Origin: Vicugna pacos | Lineage: Eukaryota; Chordata; Mammalia; Artiodactyla; Camelidae | Assembly: GCF_048564905.1 (NCBI RefSeq) | Contig: NC_133021.1 | Coordinates: forward strand, 27,291,097 to 27,355,096 | Length of the DNA: 64,000 nt | Reading direction: 5' to 3' | Shown: positions 26,742 through 39,836 of the stretch, piece after piece | How positions within the stretch are numbered: the first letter of the stretch is position 1 | Layout of the letters: every line of letters starts with the position of its first letter | Notes under the pieces: model-generated | Database searches by the model: none | Told to the model about the DNA's origin: nothing | Seen by the model: the letters and a program-made list of their open reading frames with translations, nothing else | Program-made: the position numbers and the translations under genes

Positions 26742-27834
26742 CTTTTGCACAGCAAAGGAAACCATAAGCAAAACAAAATGACAACCTACAGAATGGGAGA
26801 AAATTTTTGCAACAGATGAAACTGACAAAGGCTTGATCTCCAGAATATATTAAGCAGCTCATATGACTTAATAAGAAAAAACAAACAACCCAATCCAAAA
26901 ATGGGCAGGAGACCTAAACAAGCAATTCTCCAAGGAAGAAATACAAATGATCAATAGGCACGTGAAAACATGCTCAATATCACTAATTATCAGAGAAATG
27001 CAAATCAAAACTACAGTGAGGCATCACCTCACACAAGTCAGAAAGGCCACCATTCAAAAGTCCACAAATGACAAATGCTAGAGAGGCTGTGGAGAGAAGG
27101 GAACCCTCCTATACTGCTGGTGGGGATGCAGTTTGGTGCAGCCACTGTGGAAAACAGTATGGAGATTACTCAAAAGACTAGGAATAGACTCACCATATGA
27201 CCCAGGAATCCTGCTCCAGTGCATATATCCAGAAGGAACCCTACTTCTAAAAGACACCTGCACCCCAGTGTTCATAGAAGTACTAATTAAATAGCCAAGA
27301 CATGGGAACAGCCTAAATATCCATCGACAGATGACTGGATGAAGAAGAAGTGGAATATACACAATGGAATACTATTCAGCCACCAAAAATGACAACATAA
27401 CACCATTTGCAGCAACATGGAAGTCCCTAGAGAATGTCATTCTAAGTGAAGTAAGCCAGAAAGAGAAAGAAAAATACCATATGAGATCGTTCATATGTGG
27501 AATCTAAAAAAAACAAAAAAACAAAAAAAAGAACGTAAATACAGAACAGAAACAGACTCATAGACATAGAATACAAACTTGTGGTTGCCAAGGGGGTGGG
27601 GGGTGGGAATGGACAGACTGGGAGTTCGAAATTTGTAGATACTGACAGGCATATAAAGAATAGATAAACAAGATTGTACCGTATAGCACAGGGAAATATA
27701 TATAAGATCTTGTGTTAGCTCACGGTGAAAAATAATGACTATATTATGTTCATGTATAACTGAAAAATTGTGCTCTACACTGAAAATTGACACAACACTG
27801 TAAAGTTAACTTAATAAAAAAATTTTTTTTAAAC
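26742..27834 (+). mobile_element. 5'-truncated L1 (ORF2 C-terminus and 3' UTR) with 14-bp target duplication
   Basis: The plus strand encodes the recognisable L1 ORF2 C-terminal region ([34 protein letters not shown]) with several stops and frame breaks, then a 3' UTR ending near ACTGAAAATTGACACAAC and an A-rich tail. ACTAAAGGCTCAAG flanks it exactly at 26728-26741 and 27835-27848. The intact duplication suggests a lineage-specific insertion. It is the source of the antisense open frames at 27078-27793. Confidence 0.95.
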
Positions 27835-28651
27835 ACTAAAGGCTCAAGGCTTTGCCTTCAAGACTTTATAATTGATCTACTGAAATGGAATAAATATAAA
27901 TGAACAGCTAGTAAGCAGGAAGAATTTCTGAAGCTGGGAGGGACACTCAGAAAAGAAATAATCATGGTAGGCAGAAGTGGTCAAGGCAAGTTTTATGAAA
28001 GGCTGAATCTACCAGCTTGTGTTGGACTTGGTATGAAGGGAAAAAATGGGAACACAGAAGGAGGCATTCCTGAGAAAAGGCAAGGGAGACTGGGCTGGGG
28101 GGGGGCGCACACACACAAACTGGGAACATTTTAAAAGATGAGGAGGAAAGGAAGAAAGAAAAAGCAGCATTCTTGCCCCTATTGTGTTTGGCATCTGCCT
28201 AGGACAATGTCCAACTAATAAGCAGAGTAAAATCCAGGTTGGTTCCACAGACAGAGAAACCTAAGAAGTATTTTGTAATGACGATCAAAAATATGTATCA
28301 TGTTAATTACCAAAATGAAACAATTGCCCTAAAATTCGTGAATATAGAATCAATATATATTAAGAAAATCTTCTCTCCTTTGTAACAAATGTCACTAAAC
28401 AATAATAGGCAGGTATTTTTACATAAGTTATTTTTTTAATACAATAGGAAGACTGGTTTTAAAATGTCATTAAGTGTCCCTAAGAATCAACTGGAGGAAC
28501 CACGGGACTTCAACCTGACTTTATAGGAAGACTTACACCTCAGAATAGTAATAATGTAAAGTTTCTTACTATAATGTAAGAGAGGTGAAGTGTAAGTATG
28601 AGTGAAGATAATAATAAAAGCAAAATCCAGTGTACCAAATCCTTCTTTTTG

Positions 28652-29025
28652 AAAAAAGAGACATCAGGCTCAAAATGGAGTCACTTGTGCTAAGGCCCCA
28701 TGGCAGGAAACAGAGATTTAACACCTAATCAAACTGCAGTTTCCGCCTCCCTCAGGAATGTAATCCTAACTGGTCAGCGGTGGTGACGTAACCCGCCCAA
28801 TAGAACCCTTCTATCCGCCTCAGGAGGGCCACCTCCTCTGAAACAATGTGTTCTTTGCTAATAATTTCCTTTCTCTGCCCCCTTTCTGGCTTAGAACCCT
28901 CTCCTTTCCCACAACCCTGCGGAGCTCCTTTCTACTTGCTAGATGGGGTGCCACTCAATTCACGAATCATTCAATAAAGTCAGTTTGATGTTTACATTGA
29001 GTCAGTTGAACCTTTGTGATTTAAC
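28652..29025 (+). mobile_element. solo ERV LTR, probably ERV1 class
   Basis: About 370 bp, GC-richer than its flanks, with a purine-rich start (GGCTCAAAATGGAGTC), an ACCTCCTCTGAAAC region, the polyadenylation-type signal TTCAATAAAGTCAG and a TTTGTGATTTAACA end. No internal retroviral genes adjoin it. The sub-family is not certain. It is a fossil. Confidence 0.6.
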
Positions 29026-29895
29026 AGTACACATCATATAATCCAGCATCACATTCAATAGCAGACTGGCAAAATACTTTCATTAGAACTTTAAGCATTC
29101 GAATTCAGTAAGTTTCCATATTTAAATATAAGAATAAATCCCTGTGGTAATTGCTTCCTGTTATTTTATTGGGGGGGGGGGCTTTTCTGCAGTATTATGG
29201 AAGAGTCCTAAATTATAAAGTTAACTCAGGTTTCAGAGGAAACACGGCTGATGCAGCCATTAGCGATTCAGACATCTGAGGCCTTTGGTATCTGGTCAGG
29301 CATTTTCCATCTGTGCTGGGACACTTCACCAAAGCTCAAGTGTGATAAAACAGCAGTGGCCTCTAGAGCATCTTTTTAGAGTAAGCTCTCTTGGAATTCT
29401 AACAAGATTCCTGAAATGAACGCACGCTGTTCGCACATGCATGCACACATACACACACACACTTCTCTCCTTTTTGCTGCTGTTGTAACTTGCCAAAGAG
29501 TAAAGGTATATGAACCAAGTCTCATTAATATTAATATATACTTTGTTATTTTGCTCCCCGAAAACTGTCACTTTGTTAAACTAAATTAAAGCCATGATAG
29601 AAACATCCAATTAATCCACGGTAAGAAAACGCATTACCGTGTCATCATTAATAATCGGTTCTATGTAATCATACCTTGATCATTCTCCTGAGCAGTTCGG
29701 TCCTTTGCACGGTGTGCTTAGAACCAGAATGTCTCATATGAATTCCCTTAACGACTGCTCACATAAAATTAAAATGGATAGCTGCTCTCCTTTCAGAGGT
29801 ACAGATAACCTCGTTTCTTTTACTGGGAAGGGCAGGGAAGGAAATACTTAAATAGAGTGAAGACACTTGTGTGTGTCTTAGGCTAACTGTTATCA

Positions 29896-30339
<444 letters not shown>

Positions 30340-31039
30340 TTATTTTAACTGTTCCATCTTAGTTAGGGTTTTTTTCATTACATTTCGTATGATCGGAACT
30401 GCCAAAAGTATTTCCACTTGAAAGAGAAAGGAAATCTCTTAGCCTTGCCTCCAGCTCACTGACTGAACAATTTCCAACTGTCTGGGCTTTTAGCGAAGTA
30501 CTTCACAGTATGCAGATTAACTGGTCTGCAGGATATTTATGCCATGGAATAACAACTTAGTTACAGAAATCATTTCCATGGACTCCCTAAACTACCCAGT
30601 TATTGTAAAACAATGCAAAGATTGCCTATGAAATATGAACAGAGGAATATGACATACTTTCAAAAATGCAGTCATCTGCTGAGTGCATAAATAAAATGTG
30701 GAGAATTTTAATACACAGCATAAGAGAAAAGACATTGTGTTTTCTGCTTGTGTATCCAAATTTGTTAAACATTTTACATATGTCAGGCTGAGTTTGAATG
30801 GGACTCAGACCTTCCTCTCTTTGGTTTGGTTGGTCTGGCTTGGAGACCTTGGTTTGATCATAGGCCTGTGAAATTTCAGTATTTAGACACCTTTTTCCTC
30901 CTCTGTAGCATCCAGGAATTCAAGGTCCCTCCTTTATTCGGCTAATGTCTTTTGTCCCTTGACTGATGACTCTGAGGCTAGACCTCAGCTTAATGTAAAA
31001 ATGAACCATACCCAGCACCTTTCACACAGGCGATCTTAC

Positions 31040-31235
31040 AGCTACATCTGCAAAACACCCTTACAGCTGTCTAACTGCTTTCCCGTTCATACACACCACC
31101 TCATCTGATCTCTGTAATCCCTGGTTGGTGCGCAGAGAAAATTCTATGATTTCCACTGGACAGATGAGAAATTTGAGAACCTGGAAAGTTAAATGACTTG
31201 CTAATGATCAAATGACTAGCAGAATTCAAGGTTAT
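31040..31235 (-). mobile_element. MIR SINE
   Basis: ACACCACCTCATCTGATCTC, CACTGGACAGATGAGAAATT and AGTTAAATGACTTGCTAATG are antisense MIR. It lies in the 2.2 kb MALRD1 intron. Confidence 0.68.
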
Positions 31236-31334
31236 TGATTGTAAGTGTGTATCATTTAGGAACAGTACCTGATGGCAGAGTACAGTATCATCCATCTACA
31301 ATTACCAAAATAGTATTAAATTTTGATCACTCAC

Positions 31335-32431
31335 TGTTATATGTTAAATTGTGTTCCCTAAAATATGTGGAAGTCCTAATTCCAGTCCCTGTGAATGTGA
31401 CTTCATTTGAAAATAGGGTCTTTACTGATGATCAAGTTAAAATAAAAGTCATGAGGGTGGGCCCTAGTCCAATAAGACTATGTTAATTAAAACAGGGGAA
31501 ATTTAATCCAAAAAACACCCCAAAACAATAATTTGAAAAGATACATGTACTCCAAAATTCACAGCATTATTATTTACAATTATCAAGATATGGAAGCAAA
31601 CTAAGTGTCCATCAACAGAGGAATGGATAAAGATGCTGTGGTCTATCTACCTATCTATATACATACACACAATGGAATACTACTCGGCCACAAAAAAGAA
31701 CAAAATTTTGCCATTTGCAGCAACATAGGCGGACTTGGGAGGGCATTATGCTAAGTGAAAGAAGTCAGACAGAGAAAGACAAATACTCTATGATATCACT
31801 TATATATGGAATATTAAAAATACAACAAACTAGTGACTGTAACAAAAAAGAAACAGACTCACAGATACAGAGAACAAACCAGTGGTTACCAGTGGGGAAA
31901 GCAATCTAGGAGTGGAGGGGTGGGAGGGACAAACCAGTGAGTATCAGGCAGGCTCAAGGATGCATTGTACAACACGGGGAATAGTGCCAATTTTCTGTAA
32001 TAACTGTAAATGGAGTGTCATCTTTCAAAATTGTATGAAAAAATTTTTAAATAAGAAATACATATACAGGAAAAACCACCAAGGTAAAACAAATGGAATA
32101 ATATGAAATAAAAGGCATGATTTTTTAACATAAATAAATAAAATGAAAAAGGGAAATTTAGACCCAGAGATAGGCATGCATGGGGGAAGACAATGAAAGA
32201 CACAGGAAAAACACATACAAGTCAAGCAGTCACTGAGGCTATCGGAAGCAAGGTGAGAGGCGTGGACCAGATGACTCTCCTCACAGCCCTCACTAAAAGG
32301 AACCAGCCCTCCTGACACCTTGACTTTAGACTTCTAGTCACCCAAACTGGGAGACAATAAACGCCTGTTGTCTTCGCCACCCAGTGTCCAGCGCTCTGTT
32401 GTGCAGCCCTGGGGGACCAGCACACTTGTCA
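31335..32431 (+). mobile_element. MLT1-type LTR (ERVL-MaLR), solo, interrupted by an L1
   Basis: The 5' part (31335-31505) has the MaLR features TTAAATTGTGTTCCC, GAAAATAGGGTCTTTAC and GTGGGCCCTAGTCCAAT. The 3' part (32151-32431) has CCTGACACCTTGACTTTAGA, GAGACAATAAACGCC and a final CA. It is an old fossil, split by the L1 at 31506-32150. It lies antisense in a MALRD1 intron, ending about 100 bp from an exon. Confidence 0.85.
31506..32150 (+). mobile_element. L1 3' end nested in the MLT1 LTR, 10-bp target duplication
   Basis: A 5'-truncated L1 starting in ORF2 (AAGTGTCCATCAACAGAGGA, GGAATACTACTCGGCC) and running through its 3' UTR to an AAATAAATAAAATGAAAAA tail. GGGAAATTTA is duplicated exactly at 31496-31505 and 32151-32160. 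About 80 bp without L1 character lie between a first A-rich stretch (about 32038-32060) and the final tail. Confidence 0.92.
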
Positions 32432-32887
<456 letters not shown>

Positions 32888-33399
32888 TTAGGAGCTTGAG
32901 ATGACGGACTCCCTACCTCTCCCTGCAAATCTCCTCCAGAGATCTGGCATACAGATCACCCACAGGATCATTCAACACGAAAAGAAAAATTAAGCAGTAT
33001 TCTGTTGATTTAGCAAAGTGCCTCAAGTCTCCTAAAATACAGCATTTCTTGTAAAGTACATTCGAGGATGCGAATTAAATCCGAAAGTCAAAGTGAGGGT
33101 TTCAATTCTTTACCCTGAAACAAAACTTTTAGGGTAGTAAGAGCTTATGTATGATGGGGTATTGGAAATACGCTCCATCTGCATCCATGCACTCCACTTA
33201 GACGCCAAATGTATATATGATACTTCCTTAGAAGCAGTAGCATGAATATACAAGTAATATTCAACTTTCCAACAGATTTTTTTCTCCAAAATGAGTGTGT
33301 GTCAGTTGTTTGGAATCTTAGAAGGAATCTCCCTATAAAGCAACATCAATCATAAAGATGTTTTCACAGCATTTAAGATAAAGAGCAGTGCTTCTGAAC

Positions 33400-33620
33400 A
33401 CACGGATTTGCGCTTATGCTGATATTTAGTTTTGTGACTTGGATCTACACCTACACTTGGTCTCCCTCTCTGAAAAGAGAAAAAATAATAGTAAAACCTA
33501 GAAAAGTTAAGCTAATTAGAAAGACCATTGTTTGTATCACCAAGTGCCTAGGACAGTGCCTGGCCCCCTGTGGGTAATCAGTAAATCTTGTCAAACTAGA
33601 CCAATGAATGAAAGTGCCTT
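33400..33620 (+). mobile_element. MIR SINE, 3' half
   Basis: TTTTGTGACTTGGATCTACA, CCTAGGACAGTGCCTGGCCC and GTGGGTAATCAGTAAATCTT follow the MIR 3' half. Confidence 0.72.
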
Positions 33621-34384
33621 GGAAATGATGAGGCAGGTCAATACAGCACGGTCATGGCATTAGTGTTAGCCTGCTCCAGTTGTACAATAGAATGTAACCA
33701 CCATGGGTGACAACAGTTCAGGAGAAAAAGGTGTTCAGAGATCCAACTTGGGACATCAACATCACGTTTGCTCTGTCTTCTTTCCCATCTTCGTCGTCTG
33801 CCAGGTAGGAGAGCTGGTAACTTCTCCTTCCTTTCCAGATCACTTCTTACTTCCTTTCTACATGCTAGCTTCCATGGCCTGAGATGGACTGTCTGGTGGT
33901 TGAGGACTGGTGTGGGTTAGAGGCAGAAAACGATTCGGGGATGGGCTGGAAAGTGTTCTGGGAGTTGGAGACACCCACGGATAAAATCTCACAGAGAAGC
34001 TTTTATGTCCTGGATCAGTCTCACATTTTTAGAAAATAGAAGGCTAAGAGGGGAGAAGTGGAAGGAGAGGAATGGAAGGTTGTGTAGAAACCATTGGGGA
34101 GGAGGCTGTGTTCTGAAGGTTCCTACCATTTTGTGTGCCAAGCTGTTCCTGGACTGCTCATTCGAAATTGCCTAATTAAATTGCCCTGACACTTGCAAAG
34201 CCTCTGTAAGTAAGTTTCAACCGTGCATTCTGCTTCTAACAAAACTTTCTTGTCTGGGTAAATTGCTACCATTTTCTTTTCTTGCAGTATAGGATTAACC
34301 TATTTTTATTTAGTTGCCCAGTTCAAGTAGCAGATTGGGGATAAAGCAAAAGACCTTTAATGTTCCAATGACAGAGCTTGACTT

Positions 34385-34560
34385 AGCATCACAACATTAA
34401 AGCATATCTGAGCTACACAGAAATGGAGATCACTTACACTAACCCTCTCACTTATAAATGAGAAAAATGAGAATTATAGATATTAAATGACATGATTTTT
34501 CAAGAGCAGAAATGCAATTTGGACCCAGGTCTATTGTCTTCAGAATTATTTTTTAAATCC
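34385..34560 (-). mobile_element. MIR SINE fragment
   Basis: CACTTATAAATGAGAAAAAT and ATGCAATTTGGACCCAGGTC are decayed antisense MIR. Confidence 0.55.
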
Positions 34561-35190
34561 ATTGACTTGAAGAGCAGGAACAGGTCAACTATTACAAGAC
34601 ATAAGACCACGGAAGGACAGAAATCGTGGTGTTGACTACCAGACGCATTATTTCTCATGAATCTGTTGAGAACCTGAGAGATTACTAGATCATTTAATTT
34701 TACACAATTGACATTTGTATTGATTCTGTCCATTCCAATTTGTTTGGGGAGTAAAAACAAATTTACTGGTTTTAAAGATGCTCTTCTACAAAGCGAGTGA
34801 ATCAAGTTCAAATCTAATTCTCTTAAAACAAACAAGAAAATAATTTGGACATGTTCCTAAATGGAAGTGTAGAATAGAACCCAATATATTACACAACCAA
34901 TATAGCTAATAGTTTAAGATAGTCACAATCATTAAGTTTTACATTTCAAAAACATAAATACCTGCATAATTTTAAAACATAATATTTCAAATATTGCACA
35001 TGATTCATTTTGAACAGAAAGCCCTCCACATCAATAATTTCACTGCTATCATGCATTTTACCCATAAAATAACACATTTTTGATAAATATCAAAGGAAAC
35101 TACCAACCATTGTTATTTACCTACTTCTAAATTATCTTCTCTGTTTTGTCCAAAGAAATCAACTACCTAAGAGTAGAGTGTGTATCTTTA

Positions 35191-35785
35191 TTTTTTTAAC
35201 TGTTTTATTTTATTTTTATTTTTTAACACTTTTTAGTGAGTTACAGTCATTTTACAATGTTGTGTCAAATTACAGTGTAGAGCATAATTTTTCAGCCATA
35301 CATGAACATATATATATTCATTGTCACATTTTTTTTTCGCTCTGAGCTACCACAAGATCTTGTATATGTTTCCCTGTGCTATATACAGTATAACCTTGTG
35401 TATCAATTCTGCATATGCCTGTCAGTGTCTACAGATTTTGAACTCCCAGTCTGTCCCCTCCCGCCCCCCGCCCCCTTGGCAACCACAAGTTTGTATTCTA
35501 TGTCTATGAGTCTGTTTCTGTTTTGTATTTACGTTCTTTTTTTTTTTTTTAAGATTCCACATATGAACGATCTCATATGGTATTTTTCTTTCTCTTTCTG
35601 GCTTACTTCACTTAGAATGACATTCTCCAGGAACATCTATGTTGCTGCATATGCCATTATGTTGTCATTTTATGGCTGAATAGTATTCCATTGTATAAAT
35701 ATATCACTTCTTCTTTATCCAGTCATCTGTTGATAGACATTTAGGCTGTTTCCATGTCTTGGCTATTGTAAATAGTGCTGCCAAG
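35191..35785 (-). mobile_element. L1 3' end, minus strand, 13-bp target duplication
   Basis: It reads on the minus strand from the end of ORF2 to a T-rich run (the A tail) at 35191. The 3' UTR shares the TTGACACAAC and AACCACAAGT features with the L1 at 26742. GTGTGTATCTTTA at 35178-35190 and GTGTATATCTTTA at 35786-35798 form the target duplication with one mismatch. Source of the plus-strand open frame at 35302. Confidence 0.9.
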
Positions 35786-35854
35786 GTGTATATCTTTAAA
35801 TGGTTCTGATATTAAGGCTGTTATGAAATTATGTAACTTTGATTCTTACCAAAA

Positions 35855-35908
35855 AATTATTTAAATTTAATTAAATTTAAATTATTTAAATTTAATTAAA
35901 ATTAAATC
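35855..35908 (+). repeat. AT palindromic repeat
   Basis: ATTTAAATTTAATTAAATTT repeated in direct and mirror form, just after the minus-strand L1 insertion at 35191-35785. Confidence 0.8.
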
Positions 35909-36087
35909 TTGATGGGCAGTTTAATTCTGTAAGAACAAACTATAAAAGTAAAAAACCTCCCAAGTAAACATTAGAGATATCTGAAACTTAACATGCTTAA
36001 ATCCAAACTCTGATTCTTTGTCTCCAAACTTTTTCACGGAACATCTATGTTATCTATGTTAATAGAAATCCTGTAACTCCACTTATT

Positions 36088-36475
36088 TAGAGAAAAAAAA
36101 AATCTTGTAAGGAGCTCTGTGCTAAATCTGACTCCACTTTAGATGTAGGTAGGACTTGATTGCTGACAGCTCTTCCCCACTGTGCCACACATCCGGGACA
36201 GCTGGTAATAGGGGAAAGGTGCTCCACATTAGTAGGAGATTAAAACCACGCAAGCCTCTTCCTGTGCACAGGAACGTTCAGCCGGGTCCCTCCCTCTAAC
36301 CACCATAAAACTCTAAGCCAGCTTCCTTTCCTTGCTCTATAAAACTAGTTTCGGACATGCCTGGGAGCTTCCTTCAGTTCCCAGAAAGCCTCGTTATGTG
36401 AGTAATAGACATTCTTAAACCATCTTGATGTGTATGTGGTGTCATCAGTCTTAATATCCAAACAAATTTTGGATG
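36088..36475 (+). mobile_element. probable ERV LTR with a trace of leader sequence
   Basis: A GC-richer block of about 380 bp with CCATAAAACTCTAAGCC, a TATA-like CTCTATAAAACTAG, and an end near CATCAGTCTTAATATCC, followed by AATTTTGGATGGAGG, which could be remains of the region after an LTR. No coding region is visible. Family unsure; ERV1-like by layout. Fossil. Confidence 0.5.
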
Positions 36476-37589
36476 GAGGTTCATTTGGTAACTGAGGGTG
36501 GTCCCAAGTTCTAGGAACTGTAATAGTAATACATATACTTTTTCATCTCATAACTCATATGTAACATTTCATCGAATTCTGTCAACTGTCAATCCCACCA
36601 TTAGAATTTATCTCATCACCTCTACTGTTACTATTTTGGTTCAAGCCATTATCATTCTTTGTGATTTTATTGCAGTGCTTTCCTTCCTGATCTCTGTACC
36701 CTACCCATGTCCTGTATGGTCCATTAAACAATAAAGGGTCCTGGTAATATCTTATATAAATTGAATGTCCCTTCTCTGCCCCAAACTTTACAATATTTAA
36801 ATACTATTCCCCATTAAAAGCAATGAGGTTTTCTTGGGAAAACTGTTTATTTGGGGCTAAAAAAATAAAGTCCAAGATGAGACTGGAAGTTTTTTTTGTA
36901 CCAAAATAAAATGATGTGCTCAAAAAATTACAGCATTATGATGAAAGGTTGAGTCAACTTAGAGAAAATTAATGGTAAAATCAGAAATAATTTCAGCATC
37001 AAAATCAGTAACAATAGGACTTTTGCTCCTAGCACACAGAGTAAGAAAGAGTAAGAAGGTATAAAATCATTCTTCAGCCATAAACAACTAGAAACCTGGG
37101 GAAAATCTATTCAACAAGTGTCTTCAGACACTCAACAGAAAGCACAGGATTGTAGTCCCTTCGAGAAAGGGAAAAAAGGCAAATCCTATCTAGGATTACC
37201 CCAGACTTCCTGGAGGCACTTGCTAGACTGTAGACCAGCAGAAGTGAGGTCGCCCTGAATTGAGGAGGTAGAGGCTGGGACGGCTAGAATTTGTAAGGCA
37301 GGGAGGAGGGAGAAAGGAAGGTAAAGCGATCCAGGGACATGCTTAAGTCTCTGCTGAATCCTAATTTTCGTATTTGTAGTTAAATCCACAAAGAAAGACA
37401 CAGAACAACTCCTAAGAAAACAATGACTAAAATATAAACTGAAAAATTACCAGAGTTTACAGAAAGCCAAGTATCTTAGTTTCTGCCACCCAGAGTGGAG
37501 AATCTTTGGTGACTAAACAGGACATTCAGTAGCAACTCCAGAAAGGGTACAATTTAATAATGGGCAAAGTAACTCTAGAAGGAGGTAGA

Positions 37590-37910
37590 TTCCAGACCAT
37601 GGATTGGAACTACAGTCTCAGGACCAAATGTGGCCTTCACCTGTTTAAGTCAATGACATAGCACTGAGCCTTAGCCGCGCCCACTTGTTTGCATACTACC
37701 TATGGTCACTTTCACACTGAAATGGCCGCTGAGTAGTAGCAATAAGGACCATACGTCCCTCAAAGGTGAACATACTCGCTCTCTGAACATATTGTTCTCT
37801 TAACCTCAACTTGTTTCTAAATTTGATTGCTTTAAAAAGAAGACTAAATAAAGTTTCCCTTAAGTTAAAGAAAAAAAATTTTGCAGTAAAAATTTGCTGA
37901 CTTCTATCCT
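37590..37910 (+). mobile_element. hAT-type non-autonomous DNA transposon
   Basis: GGACCAAATGTGGCCTTCACC, CGCGCCCACTTGTTTGCATA, CTATGGTCACTTTCACACTG, GCTGAGTAGTAGCAATAAGG and the end AAAAATTTGCTGACTTCTAT match, in order, the mammalian family that opens GGCAAACTACGGCCC and ends GTTTGCCGACCCC. Roughly full length but diverged, so an old eutherian insertion. It has no gene of its own. Confidence 0.75.
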
Positions 37911-39689
37911 AAACCTGTTTTTCAAAAAAACTTAAAAAGAAGCCTGAAAAGGACCACACAGAACTGTAAACAATTTAAGTGCCTCTAGAACAACGTTTAT
38001 AAAGGACCATATCGAACTTCAGCACTTAGCAACATAGAATTCACAGGGTCCAGCATCAAATTAAAACTTAAAAAAGCATATGAGGAAGCAGGAAAATAGG
38101 ATCTATAAACAGAAGAAAATTAGAGTTAAAAATAGAGCCTTAAGCAAGTCCCCTTCACCTCTCTGTCAGCTTCCTAACTTTTCTTAATGTTTTTCTTCAT
38201 GTTTGCGTGTTATTGTTTTTCATTATTTTACTATAAATTATCTGTGTTTATAGTTAAGATAGATCTCTGTTAAGAAGTATAGATTTAGTTTTATTTTCTT
38301 CTTTTTTTCCATGTATCCTGACAATCTTTGACTTTCAATTAAACCAATTACTTCATGCATATCTAATGTAATTTGAGATATTAGGATTTATATCAACTTA
38401 CTATTTTCCCATCTGTTTTAGATTCCCTCTTTCCTTTATTGCCTTTTGTGATTAATCATTTATATTATTATTCCCTTCCCTTTGCTTATTAATCATAAAT
38501 TCTTTCATAATTATTATTTACAACATACATCCTTGACATGTTAAAAATCCATGTGATCAACTTAATATAGTTTAATCTATTTATTTTTGCAAGGCTTTCT
38601 ACAGAACAGGCCTGGGTGGAACTGTGGTTTTCTGACCATCTTTCCTTTCTTCATCTGCTTATCACTCAGTAGAACGTCTTTCATAAAACTGTAACCCACC
38701 CCAACGTCTGTAAGGACTAATCAAGGCAAATTTTCTAGCAACGTTGCTGGTGGCATTACTCCTATTTTTTTCTCCCCCTTTTCTCCTCACATCAGTCTGC
38801 TGGGAGCGGGTACCTGTCTGTTACGAAGTAACCCAGATTTCTCCCATTTAGTTGTCTACAAGGCCTCCAGCTGTCTGAGGTCATCACCACAGGAAATGTT
38901 TATAGTTTTTCTAAGGATGTCTCTGGACTATAAACATTTCTAATTAGTGGGTTCTGCACGCACATAAATTCTACCTCTTCTCTCTTCCTAGTAGTAAAAT
39001 TAGAACACCATTGTCTTAAGCCAGAAACCGAAACTTTGTCTTGATTACATCTCAGGTTCTCCCCAACTCTAGGTCCAGTTGCTTCCACAACCCTAAATAA
39101 CTCTTCCATCCACTTCTCACCATAGTGGGAAATGGTCAACTCCTCTCTGACCTACTGAGTTACAGAATATTATCTAATACTTAAGAATAAAACACAAAAA
39201 AGGACAGTATGTCTTTCAGTATCATACTGGGACATTTAATGAGATAACCCAAAGACTCTTTCATTTTTTTTGGACAAAGTACCATTTTTGGCTTTGCTAT
39301 TTGCTAGTAAGAGATAAGACTCTAGGAAACACTTGGTAACTGGTAGGCTTGTGACCAGTGGAGATACAAAAAACCTGACCAAAAAACAAACAAAAAAAAA
39401 TCCACCAAAAACAAACAAAAAAAACCCCCAAAAACTCCCAAAGTTTAGACTGTTTTGTTCTAAAAGCAATTAAACAAATTTCTCTCTAAATTAAAAAAAA
39501 ATTCTATTCAGTTCCTCAAATGCCATCCATTGTAAGATCTTGCTGAGTTGCTCATTAATATTCTGGTTAAATAATTTTGACATTGATTCTTTTTTTATTT
39601 TCGTAAGTTATGTTTTTAACTTTTGAAAATTATATAATACTAATTACTATACTTAACATAGGTAAACAACAAGTTTCCACTGTCTAGCA

Positions 39690-39836
39690 CATGAAACTAT
39701 ATTCAGTATCTTGTAGTAACCTGTGATGAAAAAGAACATGAAAAGGAATATATGTATGAACACGTACGATTGAAACATTATGCTGTACACCAGAAACTGA
39801 CACGTTGTAAACAGACTATACTTCCATTAAAAAAAA
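39690..39836 (+). mobile_element. L1 3' tail fragment
   Basis: TAGCACATGAAACTATATTC through CCAGAAACTGACACGTTGTA to an A run. Same 3' end type as the fragment at 26310. Truncated to about 145 bp. Confidence 0.82.

Noticed and set aside
27078-27793. Minus-strand open frames of 94 and 100 codons
   Set aside because: Antisense shadows of the L1 at 26742-27834.
35302-35679. 125-codon plus-strand open frame
   Set aside because: Antisense to the 3' UTR of the minus-strand L1 at 35191-35785.
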